Shown piece after piece: positions 33,550 through 42,042 of a stretch of DNA of 64,000 nucleotides. This stretch comes from JAWLDV01 sp046537975 (GTDB lineage Bacteria > Desulfobacterota > Desulfobulbia > Desulfobulbales > SURF-16). Location: contig JBKHJR010000002.1 in the NCBI GenBank assembly GCA_046537975.1, forward strand, positions 1-64,000, written 5' to 3'. A program made the translations under genes and the position numbers. The notes beneath the pieces were generated by a model, which searched no databases, was not told where the DNA came from, and was given only the letters and a program-made list of their open reading frames with translations. Position 1 is the stretch's first letter. Each line of letters opens with the position of its first letter.

Positions 33550-36222
33550 TTAATCCTCTTCTTTGCCGACCGTAATCATAACATAGTGCTCAGGCCTGAT
33601 ATATTGCCGGGCGGTTTTCCTGATTTCTTCGGCACTAAGGCTTTTTAATTTCCGGATGAACCTGTGGCCGTAATCCTGGCCCAGACCGTAAATCTGGTTT
33701 AATCCCATTTCCATGGCCTGGGACCCATGGGTCTGTAGTCCCAGTTCATAATGACCTATAAGAAGTTCCCGGGCCCTTTTCAGCTCCTCTTTGCTGATAT
33801 TTTCTTCTCTCAATCTGTAGAGCTCTTCCCACAGGGACTGTATGGCCTTGTCTTTTTTACCGGAGCTGGTGGCTATATATACCCCGAAAGATCCGGTGTT
33901 CAATCCTGAAAAGTTAAAAGCAGAAACACTGTAAGCCAGACTCATCTCATCTCTTAACCGGGTGAACAGGCGGCCGCTTTGACCGGTTAAAACAGTCTCC
34001 AGCATTTGCAGGGTGTGGCGGTCTTCTTCTTTAAGCCCGGCTCCCATGAAGCCGATGATGATATGAACTTGTTCTTTTTCCCTGGACAGGCTTTCGATTT
34101 CCGGCTCCTCCGGGATAGATGGTTCAAGGAAAGAGGTGTCAAGGGGATAGGGGTCAGAAGAGGGCGGCGACCAGCCGCCGAAATACTTGTCCACCGCCTG
34201 TTTAACCTCCGGAGCCTTGACATCCCCGGCTACAGCGATTACCAGTTTGTCCGGCCGGCTGTACTGTCGGTATATTTTTTCAAGTTCGCCGACATCCAGA
34301 TTTCTTATTGCTGTTTCAGAACCTTCGGTGTTCAGGCTGTAGGGATGTCCCTGGAACAGGATTTCGTTAAATTCCCGCCTGGTCACCGAGGGTAGGGAGT
34401 CTTCCTGCTGGTCCAGGCGGGCCAGCAGCTCTCCCCTTACTTTTTCCGCTTTCTTGCTGCTGAATGAGGGACGAATGACAATATCACTTACCAGTTCCAG
34501 TCCGGGCTCAAAAAAGCGGGAGAGAAAACCGGCCTTAAGGCCGAAAGTATTTCTGCCGCTGAACCCCGAGATATTGCCGGCCAGTTCAGCCAGTTTCAGA
34601 TCAAGTTCCCGGCCGGACAGACCCTCGGTACCTTCCGGCAGAAGCCTGCTGATAAATTTGAAGGCCCCGTTGGTTGCCTCGGTTTCCCCCCGGAGGCCGC
34701 CGGGCATGATCAGGCGCAGGCCCACGGTAGAGATACTGGGATCTTCCCTGACCAGCAGGGTGATGCCGTTATCCAGCTGGAAACGGTGGACATTGTCCAG
34801 GAAGGCATCGGTAACCAGAGAGGCAGGGGTGCCGCTGGCAGAGCGGACCTCCTGATCGGTTTTCCGCATGATTTCAACCGCCTCCTCTTTGTCCAGGGAG
34901 ATTGAGGCGGAATCGGGGATGAGAGAGCCGGCGGTTATTTTATCAGGGGAGAGGTATTTGCGGGCAGCCTTTATGATATCTTCAGAATCGACTTCACGCA
35001 GGTTTTCCAGATAGGTTTCCGGACGCGGGTCACCGCTTAACATCTGCAGATTTCCCAGCATACGGGCCTGGCCATTAACCTTTTCCATACCGAAGACAAA
35101 ATCCTTTTCCAGGTTTAGTTTTACCCGGGCCAGTTCATCCTCCGGAACCTTATTATACTTGAGCTTGAAGATCTCCTCCAGGCCGGCCTCCAGGGCGGGG
35201 GCCAGGTTCTCCGGGTCAAGTGTGGCATATATCTTCAACAGCCCTTGATATTGGGGGGTGAAGGACGAGGCATTGACCTGGTGGACAAGCCCCAGCCTGT
35301 TTCTCAAGCTGTTATACAGCCGGGAACTTTCCCCGTCTCCCAGCAGGGCGGCGATGATATCCATCACCGGGGCCTCGGGGTGGTTGAAAGAGGGAATGGG
35401 AAAGGTCAAAGCCATACGGCTCTGGTTTACCTTTTTCCTGAGGGTGAAAAAGTCGGGGGATTCCCGTTCCGGCTCCCTGGGGATTTCTGTAGTTACCGCC
35501 TCATCCGGGGTCATATCTCCCATCAGTTCCCGGACCCGGGAGAGGAGGCGGGGAAATTCAAAATCACCCACGACCACCACATTCATTCTACCCGGTTTAT
35601 AGAAATTTTCCCGGTAGTTGATGATATCCTCCCGGTCGATGGCGGAGATGCTCTCACTGCTGCCTATAACCGGGCGCCGGTAGGGGTGTTTATGGTAGGA
35701 GGAAGCCATGACCTTTTCAAAGAAACTGGTGGCGGGCTGATCCTTTCTCATGGCTAATTCTTCCAGGACCACCCTTTTTTCCCTTTCCAGCTCTTGGGGA
35801 TCAAAAACCGCATTAAGAACGGCGTCACTCAGGACCTCAAGACCTTTTTCCCGATGACGGTTGGGCATGGTGGCATGATATACCGTGTATTCGTAACCGG
35901 TATAGGCGTTTATTTTCCCCCCCAGCCCTTCGACCATCCCTGCTATTTCCCCGGGACCTCTGTCCGGGGTACCCTTGAAGATCATGTGTTCAATCACATG
36001 GGTGATTCCGGCCTGTTCCTGTTCTTCATAGATGCTGCCGGCTTTCACCCAGATCTGTACTGTTGCCGCCCGGCTCCCCTCCACATCCTTGGCTATCAGG
36101 GTCAGCCCGTTGTCCAGTTCTTCTTTGTAGAGATCCGGAGCGATTTCCCCGGCAACTGATGGTTTTATCGGCATAAAGAGTAATATCAGCAGAAAAGTTA
36201 GATAATAATAAGGTAATTTCAT
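33550..36222 (-). CDS. M16 family zinc metalloprotease, two-domain, exported
   Basis: About 890 residues with two M16 halves. The start at ATG 36222 gives a signal peptide (MKLPYYYLTFLLILLF, cleavage after SVAG near residue 25) and lies just past the lgt stop (36261); an upstream frame start at 36330 would run into lgt. The inverted zinc site is HVIEH (residues 75-79) with the downstream Glu in VLEELAMR. The second half has the fold but no HxxEH, as in PqqL-like and mitochondrial-type pairs where one lobe is catalytic. Likely a periplasmic oligopeptide-degrading protease. No good Shine-Dalgarno; probably expressed with lgt. Confidence 0.9.
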   Translation of the reverse strand: MKLPYYYLTFLLILLFMPIKPSVAGEIAPDLYKEELDNGLTLIAKDVEGSRAATVQIWVKAGSIYEEQEQAGITHVIEHMIFKGTPDRGPGEIAGMVEGLGGKINAYTGYEYTVYHATMPNRHREKGLEVLSDAVLNAVFDPQELEREKRVVLEELAMRKDQPATSFFEKVMASSYHKHPYRRPVIGSSESISAIDREDIINYRENFYKPGRMNVVVVGDFEFPRLLSRVRELMGDMTPDEAVTTEIPREPERESPDFFTLRKKVNQSRMALTFPIPSFNHPEAPVMDIIAALLGDGESSRLYNSLRNRLGLVHQVNASSFTPQYQGLLKIYATLDPENLAPALEAGLEEIFKLKYNKVPEDELARVKLNLEKDFVFGMEKVNGQARMLGNLQMLSGDPRPETYLENLREVDSEDIIKAARKYLSPDKITAGSLIPDSASISLDKEEAVEIMRKTDQEVRSASGTPASLVTDAFLDNVHRFQLDNGITLLVREDPSISTVGLRLIMPGGLRGETEATNGAFKFISRLLPEGTEGLSGRELDLKLAELAGNISGFSGRNTFGLKAGFLSRFFEPGLELVSDIVIRPSFSSKKAEKVRGELLARLDQQEDSLPSVTRREFNEILFQGHPYSLNTEGSETAIRNLDVGELEKIYRQYSRPDKLVIAVAGDVKAPEVKQAVDKYFGGWSPPSSDPYPLDTSFLEPSIPEEPEIESLSREKEQVHIIIGFMGAGLKEEDRHTLQMLETVLTGQSGRLFTRLRDEMSLAYSVSAFNFSGLNTGSFGVYIATSSGKKDKAIQSLWEELYRLREENISKEELKRARELLIGHYELGLQTHGSQAMEMGLNQIYGLGQDYGHRFIRKLKSLSAEEIRKTARQYIRPEHYVMITVGKEED

Positions 36223-36260
36223 GGCATACAGGGTTTCATGGTTCACGGTTTCCGGTTCAT

Positions 36261-37058
36261 TCACTTGCTCCATCTTCTCTTTATTACCGTATACCAGAGA
36301 AGGACTCCTGAACCAACCATTATTATACACAGTATCTGTCCTCTGGTTAACAGGTCAGCCCAGAGCCCGATATGGGCGTCCGGAGCCCGGAAGAATTCAA
36401 CCAGGAAACGAAAGGCTCCGTAAAGAATAAGGAATAAGACAAGGATTGTCCCTGAAGGCCACCCCTTTTCATATTTTTTTCTGCCCAGGGGCCAGAGAAT
36501 CAGAAAAAGCACCAGCCCTTCCAGCAGGGCTTCGTATAACTGGGAAGGATGTCTGGGGTAAGGGCCCGCTCCCGGAAAAATCATGCCCCAGGGTTGCTCC
36601 GTTATTCTGCCGTAAAGCTCGCCGTTGATAAAATTGCCCAGTCGTCCCAGTCCCAATCCTATGGGGGCTGTTACTATGTAACTGTCTGCAGTGTTGAAAA
36701 AATCAAGTCCTTTTAGACGGCAGAACAGGTACCCCCCGGCAATTAAAGCTACCAGGCCTCCGTGAAAGGACATGCCTCCCTGCCAGGTGGCCAGAATTTC
36801 CAGGGGATTATGCAGGTAATATCCCGGATTATAAAAGAAGATATACCCCAGTCTGGCCCCTATGATCAGACAAATTATCAGGACAGTGTTGAGGTTATCG
36901 AACTGGGATCTAAGCCCTTCCAGCTTATACAGCCGGATCTGCCTGCGCACGAGAAGGTAGGTGGCGATAAACCCCAGGATATACATCAGGCCATACCAGC
37001 GCACCTGGACAGGTCCTAAGGAAACAATTACAGGGTCGATCTGTGGATAAGGGAGCAT
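36261..37058 (-). CDS. lgt: Prolipoprotein diacylglyceryl transferase
   Basis: 265-residue polytopic inner-membrane enzyme that transfers diacylglycerol from phosphatidylglycerol to the lipobox Cys of lipoproteins. Hallmarks: GMSFHGGLVALIAG, the Lgt signature GRLGNFINGELYGRIT, and HPSQLYEALLEG. Seven membrane segments are expected. First gene of a minus-strand pair with the M16 protease. Upstream (37059-37408) is a long non-coding gap shared with the divergent exported Cys protein. Confidence 0.96.
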   Translation of the reverse strand: MLPYPQIDPVIVSLGPVQVRWYGLMYILGFIATYLLVRRQIRLYKLEGLRSQFDNLNTVLIICLIIGARLGYIFFYNPGYYLHNPLEILATWQGGMSFHGGLVALIAGGYLFCRLKGLDFFNTADSYIVTAPIGLGLGRLGNFINGELYGRITEQPWGMIFPGAGPYPRHPSQLYEALLEGLVLFLILWPLGRKKYEKGWPSGTILVLFLILYGAFRFLVEFFRAPDAHIGLWADLLTRGQILCIIMVGSGVLLWYTVIKRRWSK

Positions 37059-37408
37059 TTCAGTCTCTCTAAGTAGTTATGTCTTTAAACTGCAAATAAA
37101 ATTTTATTGATACCAACATACGGTCAAGGCTCTTATTTTTCAAGTTTAACTTTCCAGGAGTCCTCAAGGCAAAAAAATCATAGAATTATCAGTCCGGAAT
37201 CCTTCTTGTAAGTTCGCCGCAGGTCAGGAATTGAATTCATGGTTATGGATGGAGAAAAGGGCCCGGTATCCATGACTGAATTTAAGGGCACAGTAAGCCA
37301 GAGGAAAATGCTCAATAATCCATTGACATGGATTCGAACAATGTTATATATTATAAATTAATTACAGTTAAGTGGTAACCAATAAACTCTAATTTCAAGG
37401 AGAGAAAA
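37059..37408. other. Gene-free stretch between lgt and the small exported protein
   Basis: No credible coding frame. Its right end holds the promoter described separately. The left part is AT-rich; no riboswitch or clear hairpin was recognised. Confidence 0.5.
37323..37352 (+). promoter_or_regulatory. Sigma-70 type promoter for the small exported Cys protein
   Basis: TTGACA (37323-37328), perfect for -35, and TATATT (37347-37352) with an 18-bp spacer, in an AT-rich context. It would place transcription start near 37359, giving a leader of about 50 bases before the ATG at 37409. Confidence 0.6.
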
Positions 37409-37627
37409 ATGGCTAAGAAATTGATCACTCTGGCAATGACCCTGGCTTTCACTGTAAGTGTCGTAGGCATTTCTCTGGCCGGCAGAACCGACTGTGAAGT
37501 AGAAAAAATTGAAAAAGATACTGTAACCATGAAGTGCCGCTCCACCGAGGGCATGAAAGAAGGTACCAAGGTTAAGGTAATGTACAGAGGCGGCGCCAGC
37601 AAAAGCCGCGGGATCGAAGGCTGTTAA
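37409..37627 (+). CDS. Small exported protein with three Cys in the mature part
   Basis: 72 residues: signal peptide MAKKLITLAMTLAFTVSVVG with cleavage near LAG (residues 23-25), then a mature part of about 48 residues reading DCEVEKIEKDTVTMKC, a Gly/Lys-rich GMKEGTKVKVMYRG and a C-terminal RGIEGC. The two Cys at about 29 and 44 bracket a beta hairpin and a third is the last residue. The GTKVKV element looks like a small OB/SH3-like barrel. I do not know a function. Strong AAGGAG, consensus-like promoter and strong terminator make it a well-defined single-gene unit, probably highly expressed. Confidence 0.85.
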   Translation: MAKKLITLAMTLAFTVSVVGISLAGRTDCEVEKIEKDTVTMKCRSTEGMKEGTKVKVMYRGGASKSRGIEGC

Positions 37628-37659
37628 GCGTAACAGTAACTTAGATAACGTTTTAAGAG

Positions 37660-37693
37660 ACCGTTTTGTCTTCGGATGAAACGGTTTTTTTTT
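37660..37693 (+). terminator. Strong intrinsic terminator
   Basis: ACCGTTT TGTC, TTCG tetraloop, GATG AAACGGT, then a run of T residues (37685-37693). Stem of about 11 bp including two wobble pairs. It closes the small exported-protein gene before uppP. Confidence 0.88.
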
Positions 37694-37718
37694 ATTAAGA
37701 CTTATTCAAAGCTGGGGT

Positions 37719-38528
37719 ATGGAAATATTATATGCAGTCTTTCTGGGTTTACTGCAGGGGGCAACCGAGTTTCTGCCGGTATCCAGTTCAGGCCACCTAA
37801 TTCTGGCCCAGGAATTTTTTGGTATCAGCCTGGGAGGACTGGCTTTTGATGTCACCCTTCACCTGGGCACACTTCTGGCTATCCTGGTATACTTCCGCAA
37901 TGATTTTTACAGCCTGGGACGGGCCTTTTTTTTCCTTGATAAAGGGGAACAGGCAAACAGACTCCGACGCCAGATATTCTATATAGTTATTGCCACCATC
38001 CCGGCGGTAATTGCCGGGGTTCTTCTGGAAGATACCGTTGAAACCACCTTCCGTTCCCCTCTCCTGGTAGCCGTTACTCTCTCCGCTCTCGGTTTTCTGC
38101 TTTGGCTGGGGGAAAAGAAGGGGACCAGAAGCAGGGGTATTGAGTCCATGAGATTAAAGGATGCCGGGATAATCGGTCTGGCCCAGGCCTTTGCCATTAT
38201 TCCCGGGGTCTCGCGAAGTGGAAGTACCATAACCGCCGGTCTTTTCCTGGGCCTGGAAAGACCGGTCTGCGCCCTGTTTTCTTTTCTTCTCTCCGCGCCC
38301 ATAATTTTCGGGGCCGGAATATACCAGGTTCCCCAGATCCTGGAACAGGGGATAGACGGCCGGCAGGCCCTTTTTTATCTTTTCGGTTTTGCTTCCTCGA
38401 CCTTTTTCGGCTATCTTTTTATCTCTTTTCTCATGAGATTTGTCAGAACAAGGTCTCTGGCGGTTTTTGCCTATTACCGTTTTTTCCTCTCCGCCTTGGT
38501 GGTAGTGGTTCTTGTTTTGGGGTTTTAA
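37719..38528 (+). CDS. uppP: Undecaprenyl-diphosphatase
   Basis: 269-residue polytopic BacA/UppP protein that dephosphorylates undecaprenyl pyrophosphate to recycle the lipid carrier of peptidoglycan and polysaccharide synthesis. GLLQGATEFLPVSSSGHL (near residues 8-25) and IIPGVSRSGSTI (about 160-171) are the two catalytic motifs; both are intact. It begins 25 bp after the terminator, with no obvious promoter or Shine-Dalgarno between. Two methyltransferase genes follow on the same strand. Confidence 0.95.
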   Translation: MEILYAVFLGLLQGATEFLPVSSSGHLILAQEFFGISLGGLAFDVTLHLGTLLAILVYFRNDFYSLGRAFFFLDKGEQANRLRRQIFYIVIATIPAVIAGVLLEDTVETTFRSPLLVAVTLSALGFLLWLGEKKGTRSRGIESMRLKDAGIIGLAQAFAIIPGVSRSGSTITAGLFLGLERPVCALFSFLLSAPIIFGAGIYQVPQILEQGIDGRQALFYLFGFASSTFFGYLFISFLMRFVRTRSLAVFAYYRFFLSALVVVVLVLGF

Positions 38529-38583
38529 GAGAGTTTGAAAATTAAAAATAAAAGATCAAAGACAAGGAAGAGGAATTTTTGTT

Positions 38584-39288
38584 ATGAAAAATGATCAGCT
38601 GCCTGAGAAAGGGCAGGAAATTGTTAAACGTCTGCGCCGGAATTACCGGGTGGGTTTTGAGCCCTACAAGGTAAGGGATATCAACCTGGATCTTCTGAAA
38701 GTAACCGATCTTGAGCACTTACTGGGAGGCAAAGACCCTTTCGCCGACGTCTCCAGTTTTCCTTTCTGGGTAAAGCTGTGGGAGGCGGCGATGGTCCTTT
38801 CCGAGGTAATGGCAGTTATGGAACCGGACCAGGACAAGAGGGTGCTGGAATTGGGAGCAGGAATAGGGGTTCCGGGGCTGGTGGCTGCAGCCCGGGGATT
38901 CCAGGTTACTCTCAGCGACTATGAACCCCACATACTTGACTTTCAGAGAGTGAGTGCAATGGCCAGCCACCTCGACAATGTGGATTTCAGGATAATTGAC
39001 TGGAAAAAACCGCCTGATCTACCCCCCTTCGATATTATTCTGGGAGCGGAAATACTTTTCCGGGACGAGTTCTTTGAACCGCTGCTCAATGTCTTCAACC
39101 GTTACCTGAAACCGGGGGGCGAGATATATATGGCCCATGATTCCCGGCGCCAGAGTCTTCCCCGCTTTCTCAATCTTGCCCAGAAGGATTACGAAATCGG
39201 CACCCGTTCCCGGCAGATGACCTCGGAGGACGGGGAGTTGACCATCCTGTTGAATCGTCTGCGCAAGCGCAGCACCAATACTTCCTGA
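38584..39288 (+). CDS. Class I SAM methyltransferase, METTL21/ETFB-lysine type
   Basis: 234 residues. The SAM-binding motif I is VLELGAGIGVPGLVAA (about residues 87-102), then TLSDYEP, and the post-motif II segment ILGAEILFRDEFFEPLL resembles the D/E-x-x-Y family of protein-lysine methyltransferases (METTL20/21 type), where bacterial members modify the electron-transfer flavoprotein or elongation factors. The substrate is not evident from the neighbourhood. The next gene is another methyltransferase after five bases, so they share a transcript. Confidence 0.82.
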   Translation: MKNDQLPEKGQEIVKRLRRNYRVGFEPYKVRDINLDLLKVTDLEHLLGGKDPFADVSSFPFWVKLWEAAMVLSEVMAVMEPDQDKRVLELGAGIGVPGLVAAARGFQVTLSDYEPHILDFQRVSAMASHLDNVDFRIIDWKKPPDLPPFDIILGAEILFRDEFFEPLLNVFNRYLKPGGEIYMAHDSRRQSLPRFLNLAQKDYEIGTRSRQMTSEDGELTILLNRLRKRSTNTS

Positions 39289-39293
39289 TACAG

Positions 39294-40121
39294 ATGCGGT
39301 TTTCTGATATAGACTGGAATCTCCTCTGGCAGGAGGCCCGGCAGAAAAAGGCCTGGAGGAAAAAGACCAGGGCGGACTGGGACAGAAAGGCCCCGGGTTT
39401 TGCCAGGCGCAATTCCGACTCTCCTTTCATAAAACGCCTGCTGGAACTCATGCAGCCTCAGTCCCACTGGAGTGTCCTGGATGTGGGCTCAGGGCCGGGA
39501 ACCCTTGCCCTGCCACTGGCCCGCCTGGTCAGGCGGGTAACGGCCCTGGACTACTCCGAGGTTATGGTGGAGGAACTGCATAAGGCCGCCTCCAGAAAGG
39601 GAATCACCAACATTGACACCGGGGTTGTTTCCTGGACTGATGACTGGCTTGAGGCCGGGATCAGGCAGCACGACATTGCTATCAGTTCCCGGTCCCTTTC
39701 GGTTTTCGACCTCGAGTCCGCTCTCTGGAAGTTGAACAACTGGGCCAAAGAGAAGGTGTTTGTAGTGGACAGAGTGGGCAGCGGTCCTTTTGATCCTGAT
39801 TTGTTCAAGGCTGTAGGCCGGGAGTTTGAGCCGGGACCTGATTATATTTTTACTGTTAATCTCCTTTACCGGATGGGTATTAATGCCGGGGTGGATTTTA
39901 TAGAATTGGATTATACAAAGAGGTTTTCCAGCAGACAGGAGGCGGTTGATTCCTGCAGATGGATGCTGGAGCCGCTTTCCGGGGAAGAGGAAAAGAAACT
40001 GCATGATTATGTGGATACCGGACTCATTCGGGTAGAAGACGGTTCCCTGCTGCTTCACAGGCGTCAGCCCGTGAAATGGGCCTTTTTGTCCTGGGATAAG
40101 CAGGCGGCGGCAAGCACTTGA
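39294..40121 (+). CDS. Class I SAM-dependent methyltransferase
   Basis: 275 residues. Motif I is VLDVGSGPGTLALPLA (about residues 62-77), followed by TALDYSEVMVEEL. The N-terminus is Lys/Arg/Trp-rich (WNLLWQEARQKKAWRKKTR). The C-terminal third is not typical of well-known families and the substrate is unknown; similar proteins are annotated as generic methyltransferases in anaerobes. It begins five bases after the preceding methyltransferase stop and is followed 36 bp later by trkA. Confidence 0.8.
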   Translation: MRFSDIDWNLLWQEARQKKAWRKKTRADWDRKAPGFARRNSDSPFIKRLLELMQPQSHWSVLDVGSGPGTLALPLARLVRRVTALDYSEVMVEELHKAASRKGITNIDTGVVSWTDDWLEAGIRQHDIAISSRSLSVFDLESALWKLNNWAKEKVFVVDRVGSGPFDPDLFKAVGREFEPGPDYIFTVNLLYRMGINAGVDFIELDYTKRFSSRQEAVDSCRWMLEPLSGEEEKKLHDYVDTGLIRVEDGSLLLHRRQPVKWAFLSWDKQAAAST

Positions 40122-40157
40122 TAAACGTACTATTACGAGCTCTGAATTAGTGATATT

Positions 40158-41504
40158 ATGAGAATTATAATCGCCGGGGCCGGGCAGGTCGGTCAATATC
40201 TCTGTGCAAAGTTGTCCGAGGAAGGCCAGGAGGTTGTCCTGGTGGATAATGATGAGGCTAAGCTCAAACGGGTGGAGAGGAATCTGAACCTCCTCGCGGT
40301 CCATGGCAGTGCTGCCTCGGCCCGAATCCTGGAAGAGGCCGGAATAGACAGGTCGGACCTCTTCATTGCCGTGACGGACAGTGATGAAGTGAACCTGATT
40401 TCCTGCATTATTTCCCGGCAGTACAATGTCATAAGCAGGGTGGCCAGAGTTCGTAATGAAGACTTTTACGGCTCGGGAAGGGCCCTTACCGAACAGGCCC
40501 TGGGGGTTGATCTCCTTATCAGCCCCGATATCGCCATGGCTGATGAAACCATCAAGCTCAGTCATCTTTCCGATGCTTTTGATGTGGCTGAATTTGCCGG
40601 AGGTCAGGTGGTTCTTTTAGGATATAATATAAACCAGGGCAATCCGGCTATAGGGGTGTCATTGGCCCGGCTCCAGAAGAAACAGAAACAGAACAATTTT
40701 GTTATTGTCTCAATTATAAGGGAAGAGAAAACGATAATCCCCCATGGGGATACGATCATCCAGGCGAATGACAAGATCTATGTTGTGGCCAGGAAAAAGG
40801 ATATCCTGGCGATTGCCTCTCTTTTCCAATTCACCACCAGAGCTGCTAAAAGAGTCTTTATTATAGGAGGGGGAGCCATAGGCTATCTCATTGCCAAAAG
40901 GATGGAGCAGCACAGGTTCAATGTCTGCCTGGTGGAAGAGAAAAAAGAGCGCTGCGATTTCCTTACCAGTGAGCTGGAACATACCGTGGTCCTTAATTTC
41001 GATGGTCTGGAGTCTGACGCCCTTCTGGAAGAGGGAATCGATATGGCGGATTTGGTGATCTCGGTAACAGAAAACGATACCACCAATCTCCTCTCCAGTC
41101 TGCTTGCCAAGCACCACGGTGCTAAAAGATGTATAACCAAAATCACCAGGCCTGATTTCAGTCCTCTTCTGGGAAAATTAGGCATTGATGTGGCTCTGAG
41201 TCCCCGTCTGGTGGCTGCGGATATGATTCTGAGGTTTGTCCGGGGACGCGGCAAGATCCTTTCCGTGGCCACCCTCCAGAACAGTGATGCGGAAGTCATG
41301 GAAATGCTGGTCCCGGATGATGTCAAATTCAGGGATGTGCCCCTGAAAACTCTGGAATGGCCCAGAGACGCGGTGCTTGGGGCGATAATTCGCAGAAAGA
41401 AGGTAATTATTCCTTCAGGGGAGACCAAGTTGAAGGCAGGAGATAAAATGGTCATCTTTGCCACCCGAGAGGCGATCAGCAGGGTAGAGAATTTTTTTGA
41501 ATGA
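40158..41504 (+). CDS. trkA: Trk potassium uptake regulatory protein TrkA
   Basis: 448 residues: two tandem RCK_N/RCK_C units. Rossmann motifs IIAGAGQVGQYL (residues 4-15) and FIIGGGAIGYLIAKRM (about 235-250) bind NAD(H), each followed by a TrkA_C subdomain (PHGDTIIQANDKIYVVAR; IPSGETKLKAGDKMVIFA). Peripheral cytoplasmic subunit that gates the TrkH/TrkG K+ channel; trkH is not adjacent here. It is last in a same-strand run with the methyltransferases. Confidence 0.95.
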   Translation: MRIIIAGAGQVGQYLCAKLSEEGQEVVLVDNDEAKLKRVERNLNLLAVHGSAASARILEEAGIDRSDLFIAVTDSDEVNLISCIISRQYNVISRVARVRNEDFYGSGRALTEQALGVDLLISPDIAMADETIKLSHLSDAFDVAEFAGGQVVLLGYNINQGNPAIGVSLARLQKKQKQNNFVIVSIIREEKTIIPHGDTIIQANDKIYVVARKKDILAIASLFQFTTRAAKRVFIIGGGAIGYLIAKRMEQHRFNVCLVEEKKERCDFLTSELEHTVVLNFDGLESDALLEEGIDMADLVISVTENDTTNLLSSLLAKHHGAKRCITKITRPDFSPLLGKLGIDVALSPRLVAADMILRFVRGRGKILSVATLQNSDAEVMEMLVPDDVKFRDVPLKTLEWPRDAVLGAIIRRKKVIIPSGETKLKAGDKMVIFATREAISRVENFFE

Positions 41505-41546
41505 TGCCGGCTCCCGCTTGCCTGAAACCTGAAAACTGAACTTATT

Positions 41547-41966
41547 ATGAAATGTCCGGAATGCGGCAAATCGATCCAGGTCTATAAACATCCCCTGCCC
41601 ACCGTGGATGTGATAATTGAACTGGAAGGGGGGATTGTGCTGGTGGAAAGAAAAAATCCCCCGGTAGGCTGGGCTCTGCCCGGAGGTTTTGTGGATCCGG
41701 GGGAGTCTCTGGAAAAGGCGGCCTGCAGAGAGGCCAGGGAGGAAACCGGGCTCGAGGTGACCCTGATCAGGCAGTTTCATACTTATTCCGATCCGGACAG
41801 GGACCCCAGATTTCATACCATTTCCACCGTGTATATAGGCCGGGCTGAGGGCACTCCCCGGGGCGGTGATGATGCCGGGAAAGCCCGGGTCTTTACCCGG
41901 GATAACCTCCCTGATCTGGTTTTTGATCACGGCAGGATCATCCGGGATTATTTCCGGGAAAGATAA
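41547..41966 (+). CDS. NUDIX hydrolase with N-terminal zinc knuckle
   Basis: 139 residues. The Nudix box is GGFVDPGESLEKAACREAREE (residues about 51-71, then TGLEV), matching GX5EX7REUXEEXGU. The first residues MKCPECGKSI hold a CxxC pair. ADP-ribose pyrophosphatase-like relatives are the closest by layout (SDPDRDPRFHTISTVY), but substrate is uncertain. Lies 42 bp after trkA. Confidence 0.88.
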   Translation: MKCPECGKSIQVYKHPLPTVDVIIELEGGIVLVERKNPPVGWALPGGFVDPGESLEKAACREAREETGLEVTLIRQFHTYSDPDRDPRFHTISTVYIGRAEGTPRGGDDAGKARVFTRDNLPDLVFDHGRIIRDYFRER

Positions 41967-41991
41967 AACAAAAGTTGTTTTTACTTTTTTT
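41965..41991 (+). terminator. Weak AT-rich terminator after the NUDIX gene
   Basis: AAAACAA / TTGTTTT stem of 7 bp with a 3-base loop, followed shortly by a T-run. The stem is A/T-rich so strength is doubtful. Confidence 0.3.
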
Positions 41992-42042
41992 CTCTGGTAA
42001 AAGGGGATTTTTGGAGAATAATGTTAAGGAGGAAGATGTCTA

